DNA of 37,601 nucleotides, from contig CALXUG010000030.1 in the NCBI GenBank assembly GCA_944391625.1, forward strand, positions 1-37,601, in the 5' to 3' direction. The position numbers and the translations under genes are program-made. The number at the start of each line of letters is the position of its first letter. Position 1 is the stretch's first letter. Source of the DNA: an uncultured Clostridia bacterium (GTDB lineage Bacteria; Bacillota; Peptococcia; Peptococcales; Peptococcaceae). Of the stretch, positions 17,403-26,374 are shown one piece after another. The notes under the pieces are model-generated. The model did no database searches and was not told where the DNA came from. It saw nothing but the letters and a program-made list of their open reading frames with translations.

Positions 17403-20400
17403 CTAAAATAATGTAATTTGCTCCATGGGTTCTGTCTGAATATGGGCGGACTGCATATATTCTGCAGGCTCTTCCATGCCCTTAATTTGTTCTCCCCGCA
17501 AATATTCCACACCTTGGTGAAGCCCGGACGCAGTCAGAGTCAGCACATATATATTGTCAAAACGGCTGTAAATGGAATCGCCGCCCAGACCGGACAGACA
17601 AATCAGCTGAATATTGGTTCGCCGCGCAATATCCATCATGGGAACCAGCAGATGGGCGGCATTGGTCTGCGCGAAAGGATTATCCATCAACAACACCTTG
17701 CCTTCCTCCCGCTCCCGAAGCAAATCGCTTTCCTGATAACGCAGAAAGGACAACAGGCTGGATAAGATGATAAAGGCAGATAAAAATCCCTCGCCTCCTG
17801 AATTTTTAGCCACATCGGACCATGGAATGGGGTATTCATGCTGCTCTTCAATCTTGTACAGCCGAATATCAATATTGTTGATGCCAATTACTGCATCATA
17901 CAATTCTTTAGCGTTAATACGGCTGCTGAGTATATTCTCGATATTTTGATTGGCTTCCAGTGCTGCAAGACACTGCTTAATCACATCATCCATGTATCGC
18001 TGCAACTTGGTCTTGTAAAGCACTTCGTTGTCTTTCCAGTCCGGTAAAATAATTTTCAGCATCTTTAATGTCCGTTCCCGCACACGAATGGTTGAGTTGC
18101 GGTCAATCATGCCCATTTGCTGATGTACGTCAGCCGTATAACGGAAAAAGATTTCCTGTATAGTTTCTTTTTCCTGCTCCAGCAAAGCCAAATCTACTTT
18201 CAACTGCTCTAAGATACTCTGATAAGAAGCGATGGTAGTATGCAGCTGCAGCAAATATTCCTCCGGCATAGATGTGAGAGAGGACAGTCCATGGAAAGGC
18301 GCTGCAAAAAATTCCTCCTGATAACAGCTTTGACTGCTGATTTCTCTGGTCAGATTTTCCAGATAGGATACAGCCTGATGGCAATCGCTGATAGCCCTAT
18401 GATAATCCCGAATCAAGCCGCCGCGCAATCGGCTGATATCCTCCCTGTCCATACGAAACAGCTTAGGCGCATCTTCCCAAGGCACTGTAATTTCCAGCGT
18501 ATCATATTCACTGAGACTTTCCAGCTGATTCTGATACAAAGCCAGTCGCGCAGCAATGTTGTTAATGGTTTGCCGGCACTGTTGTTCCTGCTGCTCTTTT
18601 TGCGCCAACGCCAAGTCAAAATCAATCACCAGAATTTCTTCTTTGGGACGAGGCGCTGCATATCCCAATTTTTCCTCCATAGCTTTTAAACTGCCTTCTA
18701 TTCGATTTTGCAGTATGCCCAATGCAATCCGACACTTGTTCTGTTCTTCCTGAATCTGCTTTTCTTCTTCCTTTTGCCGCTTCTGCTGTCGTTGCAGTTC
18801 TTCCTCCATATAGCGGTCATAAGACACAGTGGCATACATATCAAACACCAAATTACAAGACTGACTATAATGTTGTAAATCTGCATCAATCCGATCATGG
18901 CGTTCTTTGGCCTTATGCAGCTGCTGTTCCAAATCCTGCTGTTGGGCAGACACCTGACGGGTGATGGCCCGATAACGGCTCAGCAAATCCTCCACATCCC
19001 GCTGTATCAAGGGACGGGACTGATACTGAGAAAATTCACGCAGCTGTTCCTGCAGTTTTTGTGCCTGATTCTGCCCATCCCGTCTTTGATCCTGCAGGTT
19101 TTGACGCAGCTGCTCCAAATCCCGCTGCTGATATTCATTGGCGGTCAAAGATTTCTCAATTTCCTGCAGAGTAGTCGCTAACCTGTCCAACTGTCGGCGT
19201 TGTTCCTGGTTTTGTCCATACGCAGCGAAAAGATTTTGTAAATCCAGAAGCTTTTGTTCCTGTAATTTTTGCTGCACTGCATTCTGCCGCATGGTTTCCC
19301 CAAGGGTTTCAACGGTATCTTCCAATTGTCTGAGGGTATTGCGCAATTCATGGCTCAATTCCTCGGCATCCCGGGTCTGTTCCTGTAGCTGTTTGATATT
19401 GTTCTGCACAGTTTCATACGCCTTGCGGTCTGCCTGCTGTTTTGTCAGCAAGCCGGCTTTCTTCTGGAAAAACCGTAATTCTTCCTGCCGTTGATGGTAC
19501 TTCTCTGCCAGTTGTTCCAGTCGTTTTTGATAAACTGCCAACACCTGCTGTAATCCTGTTTCATCTAAAAGCCGCTGGTCAAACAGCACATAAAAGCCTA
19601 CCTGACCATGCAGCTGCAAAGTATCCTGCTGGGCTTCTGCTGCTGTAGTCAAAGCTTCCCAGGGAACGATAGGCACCGGAAAGGCGGTTGTAATGGTCAG
19701 ATGGCTATGTTCCAATCGCTGCAACTCTTTTTTGCTCATTACCAAGCTGTAAGGAATAAAGGGATTGGACTGGGTCAACGCCTGTTTTTCCTGCACGGAA
19801 AGCTCTGCCCGTTTCAGCCATTCCATCCCGGTTGTATAATGGATACCCAAATCGTGTAGCGCCTCAGCCAAATCACTGGGCAGTTCCAGCATTTGTCCTG
19901 TCTGTAGTCGAAGCATCTGTCCTTTTTCCTGCTCCTGCTGATTGCGCAGCACCCGCAATTCTTCCAGCAATAAATCAATGCGCTGCTGAAACACTGCCAA
20001 AAGTTCTTGTTTTTCCAAAATGGCTGCAGAATCAAAATTGACATGAGCAGCCAGTGTTCTGCGCATCTCCAGTTCCTGCTCAAAGGATGCCAGCTGTTCT
20101 TCTGCAGTTAGCAACTGTGTCCGCAAACGCCCCAGCCGTTCTGTGTTATCACTCTGCTGCCGGCTAATGACATGGCGCTGCTGTTGGGCTTCTTCTTTTT
20201 GTTTTCCCAAAGCGGTCAATTGCATCTGCAGGTTTTTATTTTGCTGCGCTTCCTGCTGCAGCTGCAATTCCAAAAATCCTGCTTCGTACTGTCCCAAAAG
20301 ATTGCGGGCAAACTGTTGCTGATATTTCTGATTATAGGCTGCTTCCTGCCGATCATATTGCCGCAGCTGCTCCTGCAGACCTGCCTGCTTTTGACCCAAC

Positions 20401-21812
20401 TGCTGCTGCCTTTGCCGTTGCTGCTGTAACTCCGTCTTCAATTGCTGCATCTGGGTTTCCACCCCCTGCAGCCGCTGTTCGGTCTGCGTTAAAGCTTCTT
20501 CCTGCTGCTGCAAAGCATTGCTGTAAAAATGGCGCAAACTATAGCCCAACTGCTCCCGTTCCGGTTCTTTTGACTGCATATCCTGATGCAGCAATTCCAG
20601 CTGATTTTCCAGCTCCTGCACAGTCTGAGAAGCGTCACACCATTCCAAATACCGGCGGGCGCATTCCTGAATATGCAGTTTTTGCTCCAATTGGCGCAAT
20701 ATTTCTGCATGCCGCTGTTCCTGCTCTTCCCAACGGCCCAGCTGTTGCTGCTGCACGGTCTGCTGCTCTTGCAGCTGATAAAGATTCCAGGAGTGCCGGT
20801 CATAAGCAATGGACTTGGCCGCCGCCATCAATTGTTCTAATTCTTCTCTGGCCTGGGCAAGCTGCTGCTCGGTTTCTGCCTGTTGCTGGGATAAATCTGC
20901 CATAAAATGCGCAATCCGGTTGGCCATCTTCTGCTTCTGTTCCTCTTGCTGTACCGAATGCTCCGCTGCCTGCTGAAGTGTTTCACTCTCCTGCAAAAAC
21001 TGCTGAATCACCTGTTTTTGCCCAATTTTATCCTGATTGTTTTTATATTGGGACACATACTGCAGCATCAAACGCTGAAACCCTTTCACCCGATTCTCAT
21101 CCTGATTCAGTTTGGTTGCAATTTCCGGTAAAAACCACTTTTCAATCAGCTGCCGTTCACTTTTCGTATCAGCAAATAATTCCGACAAACCAGACTCTTT
21201 GTTGTTAATTTTTTTGATGATAGTTTCCCATTCTTTATAATAAATCTGATATTCTTCTAATTTTTGAAAATACGCCCGGTATTGCCCTTGTATATTCTGA
21301 TCATATACAAAAAACTGCAGTGTTTTGTCCTCTTTCCAGGCAGAAAAAAGATCCAGACACGCCTTATAGCTTTTTAGCTTTCTGCCGTTTTTCTCCTGGC
21401 TGATAACAGGAAAATTGCGGATATCGCAAGGGCTGCTGGTCTGATATTCGCTGATAAAATGAACCATATCCAGTTCATCCTGCTCCTGTTCCTCGTCCTC
21501 TGTCTTTTGATGACGGCGCACCATCAAACCGGTCAGCACATAACCGGCGTGGTTGTCCAACTGCCATTCCACCAGCAAAAAAGTTGGCTTGTTGGTGGTA
21601 AAGTAACTGGCAAAGGGGCGTTCCTTGGTATTCAGATATTGCTTGTGTACAAAAGGCGCTGTCAGCATTTGCACCAACACGCTTTTACCGCCGCCATTGC
21701 GCAATGAAAACAGCGTATGGGATCCGTTCAGTGTCCAAAGCTCGTCATCAATACGAATAGCGTTATGATTATAGTTTAAGTTAATAATCCGTACCGCATG
21801 GATTTTACTCAT
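17403..21812 (-). CDS. jetC: Wadjet SMC-like ATPase JetC (MksB-like)
   Basis: A 1469-residue SMC-like ATPase. The N-terminal P-loop is NGGGKS (39-44), the signature is NSGGEG (1337-1342) and the Walker B segment is VLLMDNPFAQTN (about 1373-1384). Two very long coiled-coil arms flank a central region of about residues 610-770 that is less coiled, presumably the hinge. JetC is the motor of Wadjet: it extrudes DNA loops and lets JetD cut small circular DNA, so plasmids are removed. The start overlaps the jetB stop by eight bases (ATGAGTAA). The AGGAGG there touches the ATG with no spacer, so translation probably depends on reinitiation after jetB. The arms are glutamine-rich, like neighbouring SbcC. 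Confidence 0.93.
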   Translation of the reverse strand: MSKIHAVRIINLNYNHNAIRIDDELWTLNGSHTLFSLRNGGGKSVLVQMLTAPFVHKQYLNTKERPFASYFTTNKPTFLLVEWQLDNHAGYVLTGLMVRRHQKTEDEEQEQDELDMVHFISEYQTSSPCDIRNFPVISQEKNGRKLKSYKACLDLFSAWKEDKTLQFFVYDQNIQGQYRAYFQKLEEYQIYYKEWETIIKKINNKESGLSELFADTKSERQLIEKWFLPEIATKLNQDENRVKGFQRLMLQYVSQYKNNQDKIGQKQVIQQFLQESETLQQAAEHSVQQEEQKQKMANRIAHFMADLSQQQAETEQQLAQAREELEQLMAAAKSIAYDRHSWNLYQLQEQQTVQQQQLGRWEEQEQRHAEILRQLEQKLHIQECARRYLEWCDASQTVQELENQLELLHQDMQSKEPEREQLGYSLRHFYSNALQQQEEALTQTEQRLQGVETQMQQLKTELQQQRQRQQQLGQKQAGLQEQLRQYDRQEAAYNQKYQQQFARNLLGQYEAGFLELQLQQEAQQNKNLQMQLTALGKQKEEAQQQRHVISRQQSDNTERLGRLRTQLLTAEEQLASFEQELEMRRTLAAHVNFDSAAILEKQELLAVFQQRIDLLLEELRVLRNQQEQEKGQMLRLQTGQMLELPSDLAEALHDLGIHYTTGMEWLKRAELSVQEKQALTQSNPFIPYSLVMSKKELQRLEHSHLTITTAFPVPIVPWEALTTAAEAQQDTLQLHGQVGFYVLFDQRLLDETGLQQVLAVYQKRLEQLAEKYHQRQEELRFFQKKAGLLTKQQADRKAYETVQNNIKQLQEQTRDAEELSHELRNTLRQLEDTVETLGETMRQNAVQQKLQEQKLLDLQNLFAAYGQNQEQRRQLDRLATTLQEIEKSLTANEYQQRDLEQLRQNLQDQRRDGQNQAQKLQEQLREFSQYQSRPLIQRDVEDLLSRYRAITRQVSAQQQDLEQQLHKAKERHDRIDADLQHYSQSCNLVFDMYATVSYDRYMEEELQRQQKRQKEEEKQIQEEQNKCRIALGILQNRIEGSLKAMEEKLGYAAPRPKEEILVIDFDLALAQKEQQEQQCRQTINNIAARLALYQNQLESLSEYDTLEITVPWEDAPKLFRMDREDISRLRGGLIRDYHRAISDCHQAVSYLENLTREISSQSCYQEEFFAAPFHGLSSLTSMPEEYLLQLHTTIASYQSILEQLKVDLALLEQEKETIQEIFFRYTADVHQQMGMIDRNSTIRVRERTLKMLKIILPDWKDNEVLYKTKLQRYMDDVIKQCLAALEANQNIENILSSRINAKELYDAVIGINNIDIRLYKIEEQHEYPIPWSDVAKNSGGEGFLSAFIILSSLLSFLRYQESDLLREREEGKVLLMDNPFAQTNAAHLLVPMMDIARRTNIQLICLSGLGGDSIYSRFDNIYVLTLTASGLHQGVEYLRGEQIKGMEEPAEYMQSAHIQTEPMEQITLF

Positions 21813-22524
21813 CCTCCTGCACCCCCAATACCTGTAAGACCCGATTAAAATTGTTTTTGTTCAGCAAATTGTAATCCATAAACCGATCCAGCTTTTCTGT
21901 CGTATAAATCATCTCTTCTTTATCCACATAAAGAATCAGTCCCTGCTCATCTAAAAAAGATAGAATCGTATACAAAAATCCTTCTTTGGTGGTGCGCGCC
22001 CGTGATCCTTCTTCGGAGCGCAGTGCCTCAAATGCCTCCTGCATGTCGGAAAAGGCCAAAATATCGTCGACGGTGCTGGTTTCCTGCTCTTCCTCTCTGC
22101 GCGCCCCTTCTGCCAGCCGCTGAGCAATCAGATTTAACAGTTCACCAACGCGGATAAAATTACGGGATTTACTACTGCTGCCCTGTCCGTCATAAAACGC
22201 CACCAGCAAGGTGATAACCACAAATTGGGACAGATAATAATCCTTATCAGTTCCATTACTTTTGCAGAGCTTGGTCTTCAGCTGCTTTTTGGAGTAACCC
22301 AGAAAATCATTCTGTAATGCAGGAATCAGATAAATCACGCTGCCGTACCGTTCTATGGTGCAATTGGCAGCATCAGCCTGATAAGTCAGCAGCTGCTGCA
22401 ATTCTTCCTGTTCGATATATCGTTTGAACAACGTTGGTTCTTTTTCTTCCGACAACGCATGATGCTGTAAAAGAAAATAAAAAATCTGCTGGCTCTGTTT
22501 TATCAGTTCTAATTCGTAGGCCAT
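21805..22524 (-). CDS. jetB: Wadjet subunit JetB (MksE-like)
   Basis: A 239-residue, largely helical protein with no enzymatic motif. It is assigned by place and size: between jetA and jetC in a jetD-A-B-C operon, where JetB is the winged-helix kite subunit that bridges JetC and the kleisin JetA. A region with winged-helix character (GFLYTILSFLDEQGLILYVDKEEMIYTTEKLD) lies near the C-terminus. The ATG at 22524 is preferred over an upstream in-frame start because GGGGAG lies about five bases before it and the protein then opens MAYELELIKQSQ. The start lies inside jetA (16-base overlap), so the genes are coupled. It resembles the DUF6063-type proteins that I recall beside JetA in Clostridia. Confidence 0.85.
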   Translation of the reverse strand: MAYELELIKQSQQIFYFLLQHHALSEEKEPTLFKRYIEQEELQQLLTYQADAANCTIERYGSVIYLIPALQNDFLGYSKKQLKTKLCKSNGTDKDYYLSQFVVITLLVAFYDGQGSSSKSRNFIRVGELLNLIAQRLAEGARREEEQETSTVDDILAFSDMQEAFEALRSEEGSRARTTKEGFLYTILSFLDEQGLILYVDKEEMIYTTEKLDRFMDYNLLNKNNFNRVLQVLGVQEDE

Positions 22525-24140
22525 GGCGACTCCCCTTCTTTCAAAAATTCTACCTGAAAATCTGAACAACGCACCCGTTTTAATATACCGGTATCATCCA
22601 GTACGTTGTCAATCTGAACCATCTGCTGCGGCTCACACTTGCCAACACGCAAGGCTGTAATGGTCTGCCACTGAGGATGCATGTCAAACAAATCCAACAA
22701 AACGCTGTTTAACTGAAAGTCCAATAATTGTTCTTGCAGCACGTGCTGCCGTTCCTGCCGCAACTTTGTCAGCCAAATGGTCTGACCGCGCAGCAATTCA
22801 ATGACAACCTCCTGAAAAATTTCGGTAGAAGGAATCAACACGGTCAGATTGCCCTGCAGCTGCTCCAATATTTGAGAGAGCGTAACTTTACCGCTGGCAG
22901 CTCCGGTCAGCTCCAAAATTTGTTCCAGACAATCACGGCAGGCCTGCAGTCGTTTTCGTTTACTTTCCAGCTGTTGCCGCTGCCAGATTTCTTCATCAAA
23001 GGAAAGTAATTCTTCCTCTTCTATCTGCCGCCGACGCAGCGGAACTTGCTTCTGTAAAGCCAGATTAGGATCGTAAATTTTTGTCGGCAGCTGGTTAAAC
23101 AAGGGCCGCAGAAAATACTCCATCCGTTCCAACAACCGTACGTCATTGAGCAATGGTTCATCCAGTTCACTGCGCAAATCAAAGCGTTTGATCATCGCCA
23201 TTTGAGAGAGTTTTTCCAGCTCCGAGGTATACAGCGCTTTCATATCAAAGTGGGCTGTTAAAATCCGCTGATGCTCGTCCAATGAGAGAACCAAATACGT
23301 TTCAATCTGTTTTAAATAGTCCAGATTTTCCCTGTCTTCCAACTCCAGCCGCTTCACATGAATGTCCTGATTGGTCAACTCCTCCACCAGCTCATTTACC
23401 TTTTGCCGATGCAAATCAAACCGTTGTCTGCTCTGCTCTATGGCACTGAGATTTTCCTCCAGCAGAATTTTGTAGTCGGCAACTGTATAGCGCAGCGCAT
23501 TCTGCCGGATACGAAGCATGGCTTCCTGAATTTTCTGCAGCTGTATCCGCAGCCTATGAAAAATATTCCGAATATCATCAGCCGCTTTATCATAGCTGGC
23601 TTTTTCCAAATGCAGCTTAAAAATCATCTCCTGAATGGTCAGCTTCATATTATTCTCGATTTCCAGAGTAGAAAGCAGCAGATTATAGCCATCCTCTGTC
23701 AATTTGTAAGTGGTGTGCCGCACATGATCTTCCTGATAAACAACTTCATTATACACATAGCTGATATGGATTTTTTCATACATACCGGTAGTAAAATTGA
23801 AACCGGAAAAATACATGGCCCGTCCTTCATCACACAGAATCACATTTACCATAAAATCGCCCAAAGCACGGCATTGCTCATAACTCCAGCTTTTTTTCAG
23901 CCATTTCATGTTCAGTTCATCTAAAAAACCGGCAATCTCTTCTATGGTGCAAATTTCATCCCGCAGAGACTGTTCCATCATATACAGCAGCAAAGCAAAC
24001 AGCAGATTAATCTGTTCTTCAAAGGTTTCTACACCATACTGCTTCCAGGTCGTTTTCTGTGCACTGTTTTTTATCAGCAGACTATGTACGCCAACCGTTT
24101 TCATACGAGTAGGAAATTGCTGCAAAAAATCAAAGTCCAT
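22509..24140 (-). CDS. jetA: Wadjet kleisin-like subunit JetA (MksF-like)
   Basis: A 543-residue, mostly helical protein with an N-terminal winged-helix-like part (GVETFEEQINLLFALLLYMMEQ, then IEEIAGFLDELN) and a coiled middle region, as expected of the kleisin that closes the SMC ring. It opens with MDFDFLQQFPTRM, which I recall from clostridial JetA proteins (DUF5716 type), pointing to a type III-like Wadjet. This subtype call is from memory. The ATG at 24140 is chosen over an in-frame TTG six codons upstream because GCAGGTGA lies just before it. The start lies four bases after the jetD stop. Confidence 0.87.
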   Translation of the reverse strand: MDFDFLQQFPTRMKTVGVHSLLIKNSAQKTTWKQYGVETFEEQINLLFALLLYMMEQSLRDEICTIEEIAGFLDELNMKWLKKSWSYEQCRALGDFMVNVILCDEGRAMYFSGFNFTTGMYEKIHISYVYNEVVYQEDHVRHTTYKLTEDGYNLLLSTLEIENNMKLTIQEMIFKLHLEKASYDKAADDIRNIFHRLRIQLQKIQEAMLRIRQNALRYTVADYKILLEENLSAIEQSRQRFDLHRQKVNELVEELTNQDIHVKRLELEDRENLDYLKQIETYLVLSLDEHQRILTAHFDMKALYTSELEKLSQMAMIKRFDLRSELDEPLLNDVRLLERMEYFLRPLFNQLPTKIYDPNLALQKQVPLRRRQIEEEELLSFDEEIWQRQQLESKRKRLQACRDCLEQILELTGAASGKVTLSQILEQLQGNLTVLIPSTEIFQEVVIELLRGQTIWLTKLRQERQHVLQEQLLDFQLNSVLLDLFDMHPQWQTITALRVGKCEPQQMVQIDNVLDDTGILKRVRCSDFQVEFLKEGESPWPTN

Positions 24141-24144
24141 GGAT

Positions 24145-25158
24145 TCACCTGCTTTCAAAATCTTCTATATTTAAAATTTCCTGCGGAATATACAAACGTT
24201 CCGCCAGCAGCTGCTGAATCTGCTGCTGCTCTTCCGGCAGAAAATAGGATAGGAAATGCGCTAACGGAACTGGCTGCTGTCCGGCCTTGGTTTGCGGCAA
24301 TTGCAACTTTGCCGCCTTTTGCAGCATAGCCTGATAAGCGGCGGTAAACAGCTCCACAGACACACTTTCAGCGGCACTGCTGCATACCCCTTCAAAAATG
24401 GCGATTCCTTCATAATCCAAATCACCCCAATAATAAAAACAATTATCCGGGCACAACAGGTAGGGTTCGCCGCCTACAGCAAACTCGGTGATGGTGCGCT
24501 GTATCTTCTTGCCGCCGCCATAAATCAACGTACCTGCCGCGAGACCTAAAATCTTCTCACCGCCAGCAAGCAAATAGCGGCGCAAGCTGTAAAAGGTATC
24601 TTTATTTTCCACAATCACCACAGCCTGCGGCGTTTGCTTATGATGACTGTAATAGGCCAACGGTTCGGTGGTGTCATACACATTCAGCTGCTGCAAGGAC
24701 AGTCCCACCTGTTTTAAAATACGCATACCCGGCCCATCTTTCAAAAATTTCTCCTGCTGCCAGATCTGAAAGCTCCGCTCATTGACCGATACCGCCTGCA
24801 TTAAATTGGAACGATGCCCTTTCCAAAATTGATTTAAAGCCAGCACATAAAACCGATCCTGCCTGTACTGTTCCAAATGCTGCAAATAATAATCCCGCTG
24901 CAAATCGGGATGCAGTTGGTATAACAGTTCTTCCCGATAGATTTCATTATCATCCATCGGCTGCTTTACCCAGTAACTCTGCCACAATGGAGGACGTTTA
25001 CCGTTAGAACCACTGTTTTTTACCGGCTGCAGCCATGCTTCTTCTAAAAGTGTCTGCATAAGCTGAACCAACGCCGGATACTCTCTGATCTGATAAAGCG
25101 CCGCCAATTCTTGCAAAGTAATTTTCTTTTTAGGCCATTGCTTCAACGGTGTCTCCAT
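24145..25158 (-). CDS. jetD: Wadjet nuclease JetD (TOPRIM, MksG-like)
   Basis: A 337-residue protein whose C-terminal half is a TOPRIM nuclease domain. VVIVENKDTF (180-189) carries the catalytic glutamate, and WGDLDYEGIAIF (244-255) carries the paired acidic residues. The N-terminal half is helical and probably binds DNA or JetC. In Wadjet, JetD cuts the plasmid once JetC has reeled it in. JetD is the first gene of this operon (order D-A-B-C rather than A-B-C-D). AAAGGAG precedes the ATG, and a TATAAT box lies about 60 bases upstream. Operon context makes the call firm; the subtype is not certain. Confidence 0.92.
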   Translation of the reverse strand: METPLKQWPKKKITLQELAALYQIREYPALVQLMQTLLEEAWLQPVKNSGSNGKRPPLWQSYWVKQPMDDNEIYREELLYQLHPDLQRDYYLQHLEQYRQDRFYVLALNQFWKGHRSNLMQAVSVNERSFQIWQQEKFLKDGPGMRILKQVGLSLQQLNVYDTTEPLAYYSHHKQTPQAVVIVENKDTFYSLRRYLLAGGEKILGLAAGTLIYGGGKKIQRTITEFAVGGEPYLLCPDNCFYYWGDLDYEGIAIFEGVCSSAAESVSVELFTAAYQAMLQKAAKLQLPQTKAGQQPVPLAHFLSYFLPEEQQQIQQLLAERLYIPQEILNIEDFESR

Positions 25159-25216
25159 GCTGTTCTCCTTTACTCGCCTACATCATAGTTACCAAAATTT
25201 CGTCAATCATGTAGCT

Positions 25217-25222
25217 ATTATA
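25217..25222 (-). promoter_or_regulatory. -10 box of the jet operon promoter
   Basis: TATAAT on the minus strand, about 60 bases before the jetD ATG and downstream of the rlmN terminator. The -35 is poor (CTGCAA at a 17-bp spacing), which fits weak basal expression. This separates the defence operon from the priA-rlmN operon. Confidence 0.55.
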
Positions 25223-25247
25223 GCATATTTCTTTCTCATTGCAGCAC

Positions 25248-25279
25248 AAAAAAGTACAGCCCGCTTTCAGGCTGTACTC
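25248..25279 (-). terminator. Rho-independent terminator after rlmN
   Basis: An 8-bp stem GTACAGCC/GGCTGTAC (25254-25261 with 25270-25277), followed on the minus strand by TTTTTT, lies about 20 bases after the rlmN stop. It ends the priA-to-rlmN transcript. Confidence 0.9.
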
Positions 25280-25296
25280 ACATCTACAAAACCATA

Positions 25297-26370
25297 TTAA
25301 ACTGATTGCTGCTGTTTCAGCACTTTGCCGCGCAGCTGACCGCAGGCACCGTCAATATCAGTGCCTTTTTCTTCCCGCACGCTTGCTTTTAATCCGGCCT
25401 TCTGCAGCGCTTTGACAAATGCAGACACCTGTTTTTTATCCGGTCGGCTAAATTGCGCTGTGTTGGCCACCGGATTGACAGGAATGATATTCAAGTGACA
25501 ATCCATTCCCTGCAACAGCTGTTTTAACTGCTGCACATGAACAGGCTGATCATTAAAACCGGCAATCAGCGCATATTCAAAAGAAATGCGGTTGCGATTG
25601 ATCGCTTGATACTTGCGGCAGGCTGCCATCAGCTGCTCCAGAGGATACTGCCGGTTCACCGGCATCACGCTGGAACGCTGCTCATTATTGGGCGCATGCA
25701 AAGACACTGCCAAAACCAAATCCAGCTTTTGCTGCGCCAGTTCCTGCAGCTTTGGCACAATCCCGCAGGTAGAAACGGTGATGCGCCGAATACCAATCTG
25801 CTGCCCTTGCGGATGATTCAGCAAACCAATGGCTTGCAAAACGTGGTCCAGATTCAGCAACGGCTCACCCATACCCATAAACACCACATTGCCCACAGGC
25901 AACTCATCACCTTCTGCCTGCAAATGACGATTGACCTCATACACCTGACTCACAATTTCTCCCACAGTCAGATTGCGCACAAAACCGCCCTGTCCGGTAG
26001 CGCAAAAAGTACAGCCCATAGCGCAGCCCACCTGACTGGAAATGCACAATGTGTTACGCTGCTTGCTCAAATCACCCCGATAACGCATCAGCACACATTC
26101 GATATCATTGCCATCTGCCAAGCGAAATAAAAATTTTTCCGTACCGTCCCGGGACACCTGCTTGCGTTCCAATTCCATCACAGTAATGTGACAGTGCTGC
26201 TCTAAATAAGACAGCAGCGGCTTGCCCAGATTGTGCATCTGTTCCATATGGGCAACCTGCTTTTGATGAATCCAGCCAAAGAGCTGTTTGGCCCGAAAAG
26301 CAGGCTGTCCTGCCTCTGCCAGCAATGCTGCCATTTCTTCCAAATTCATGCTGCGTAAATCCTGCTGCAC
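25297..26370 (-). CDS. rlmN: 23S rRNA/tRNA adenine-C2 methyltransferase RlmN
   Basis: A 357-residue radical SAM methyltransferase. The cluster motif is Cys116-x3-Cys120-x2-Cys123 (CAMGCTFC), GMGEPLLN is the SAM-binding loop, and Cys343 (GACGQLRGK) is the C-terminal cysteine that RlmN uses to form the protein-RNA adduct. It methylates A2503 of 23S rRNA and A37 of some tRNAs. The likely start is GTG, four bases after the rsmB stop; an ATG seven codons later is possible. It is the last gene of the priA operon and is followed by a strong terminator. In many Clostridia the run continues with stp-prkC-rsgA; here it does not. Confidence 0.97.
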   Translation of the reverse strand: MQQDLRSMNLEEMAALLAEAGQPAFRAKQLFGWIHQKQVAHMEQMHNLGKPLLSYLEQHCHITVMELERKQVSRDGTEKFLFRLADGNDIECVLMRYRGDLSKQRNTLCISSQVGCAMGCTFCATGQGGFVRNLTVGEIVSQVYEVNRHLQAEGDELPVGNVVFMGMGEPLLNLDHVLQAIGLLNHPQGQQIGIRRITVSTCGIVPKLQELAQQKLDLVLAVSLHAPNNEQRSSVMPVNRQYPLEQLMAACRKYQAINRNRISFEYALIAGFNDQPVHVQQLKQLLQGMDCHLNIIPVNPVANTAQFSRPDKKQVSAFVKALQKAGLKASVREEKGTDIDGACGQLRGKVLKQQQSV

Positions 26371-26374
26371 ACCA

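Noticed and set aside
23358-23924. 188-codon plus-strand frame opposite jetA
   Set aside because: Antisense shadow of jetA with low-complexity sequence; jetA is supported by its operon context.
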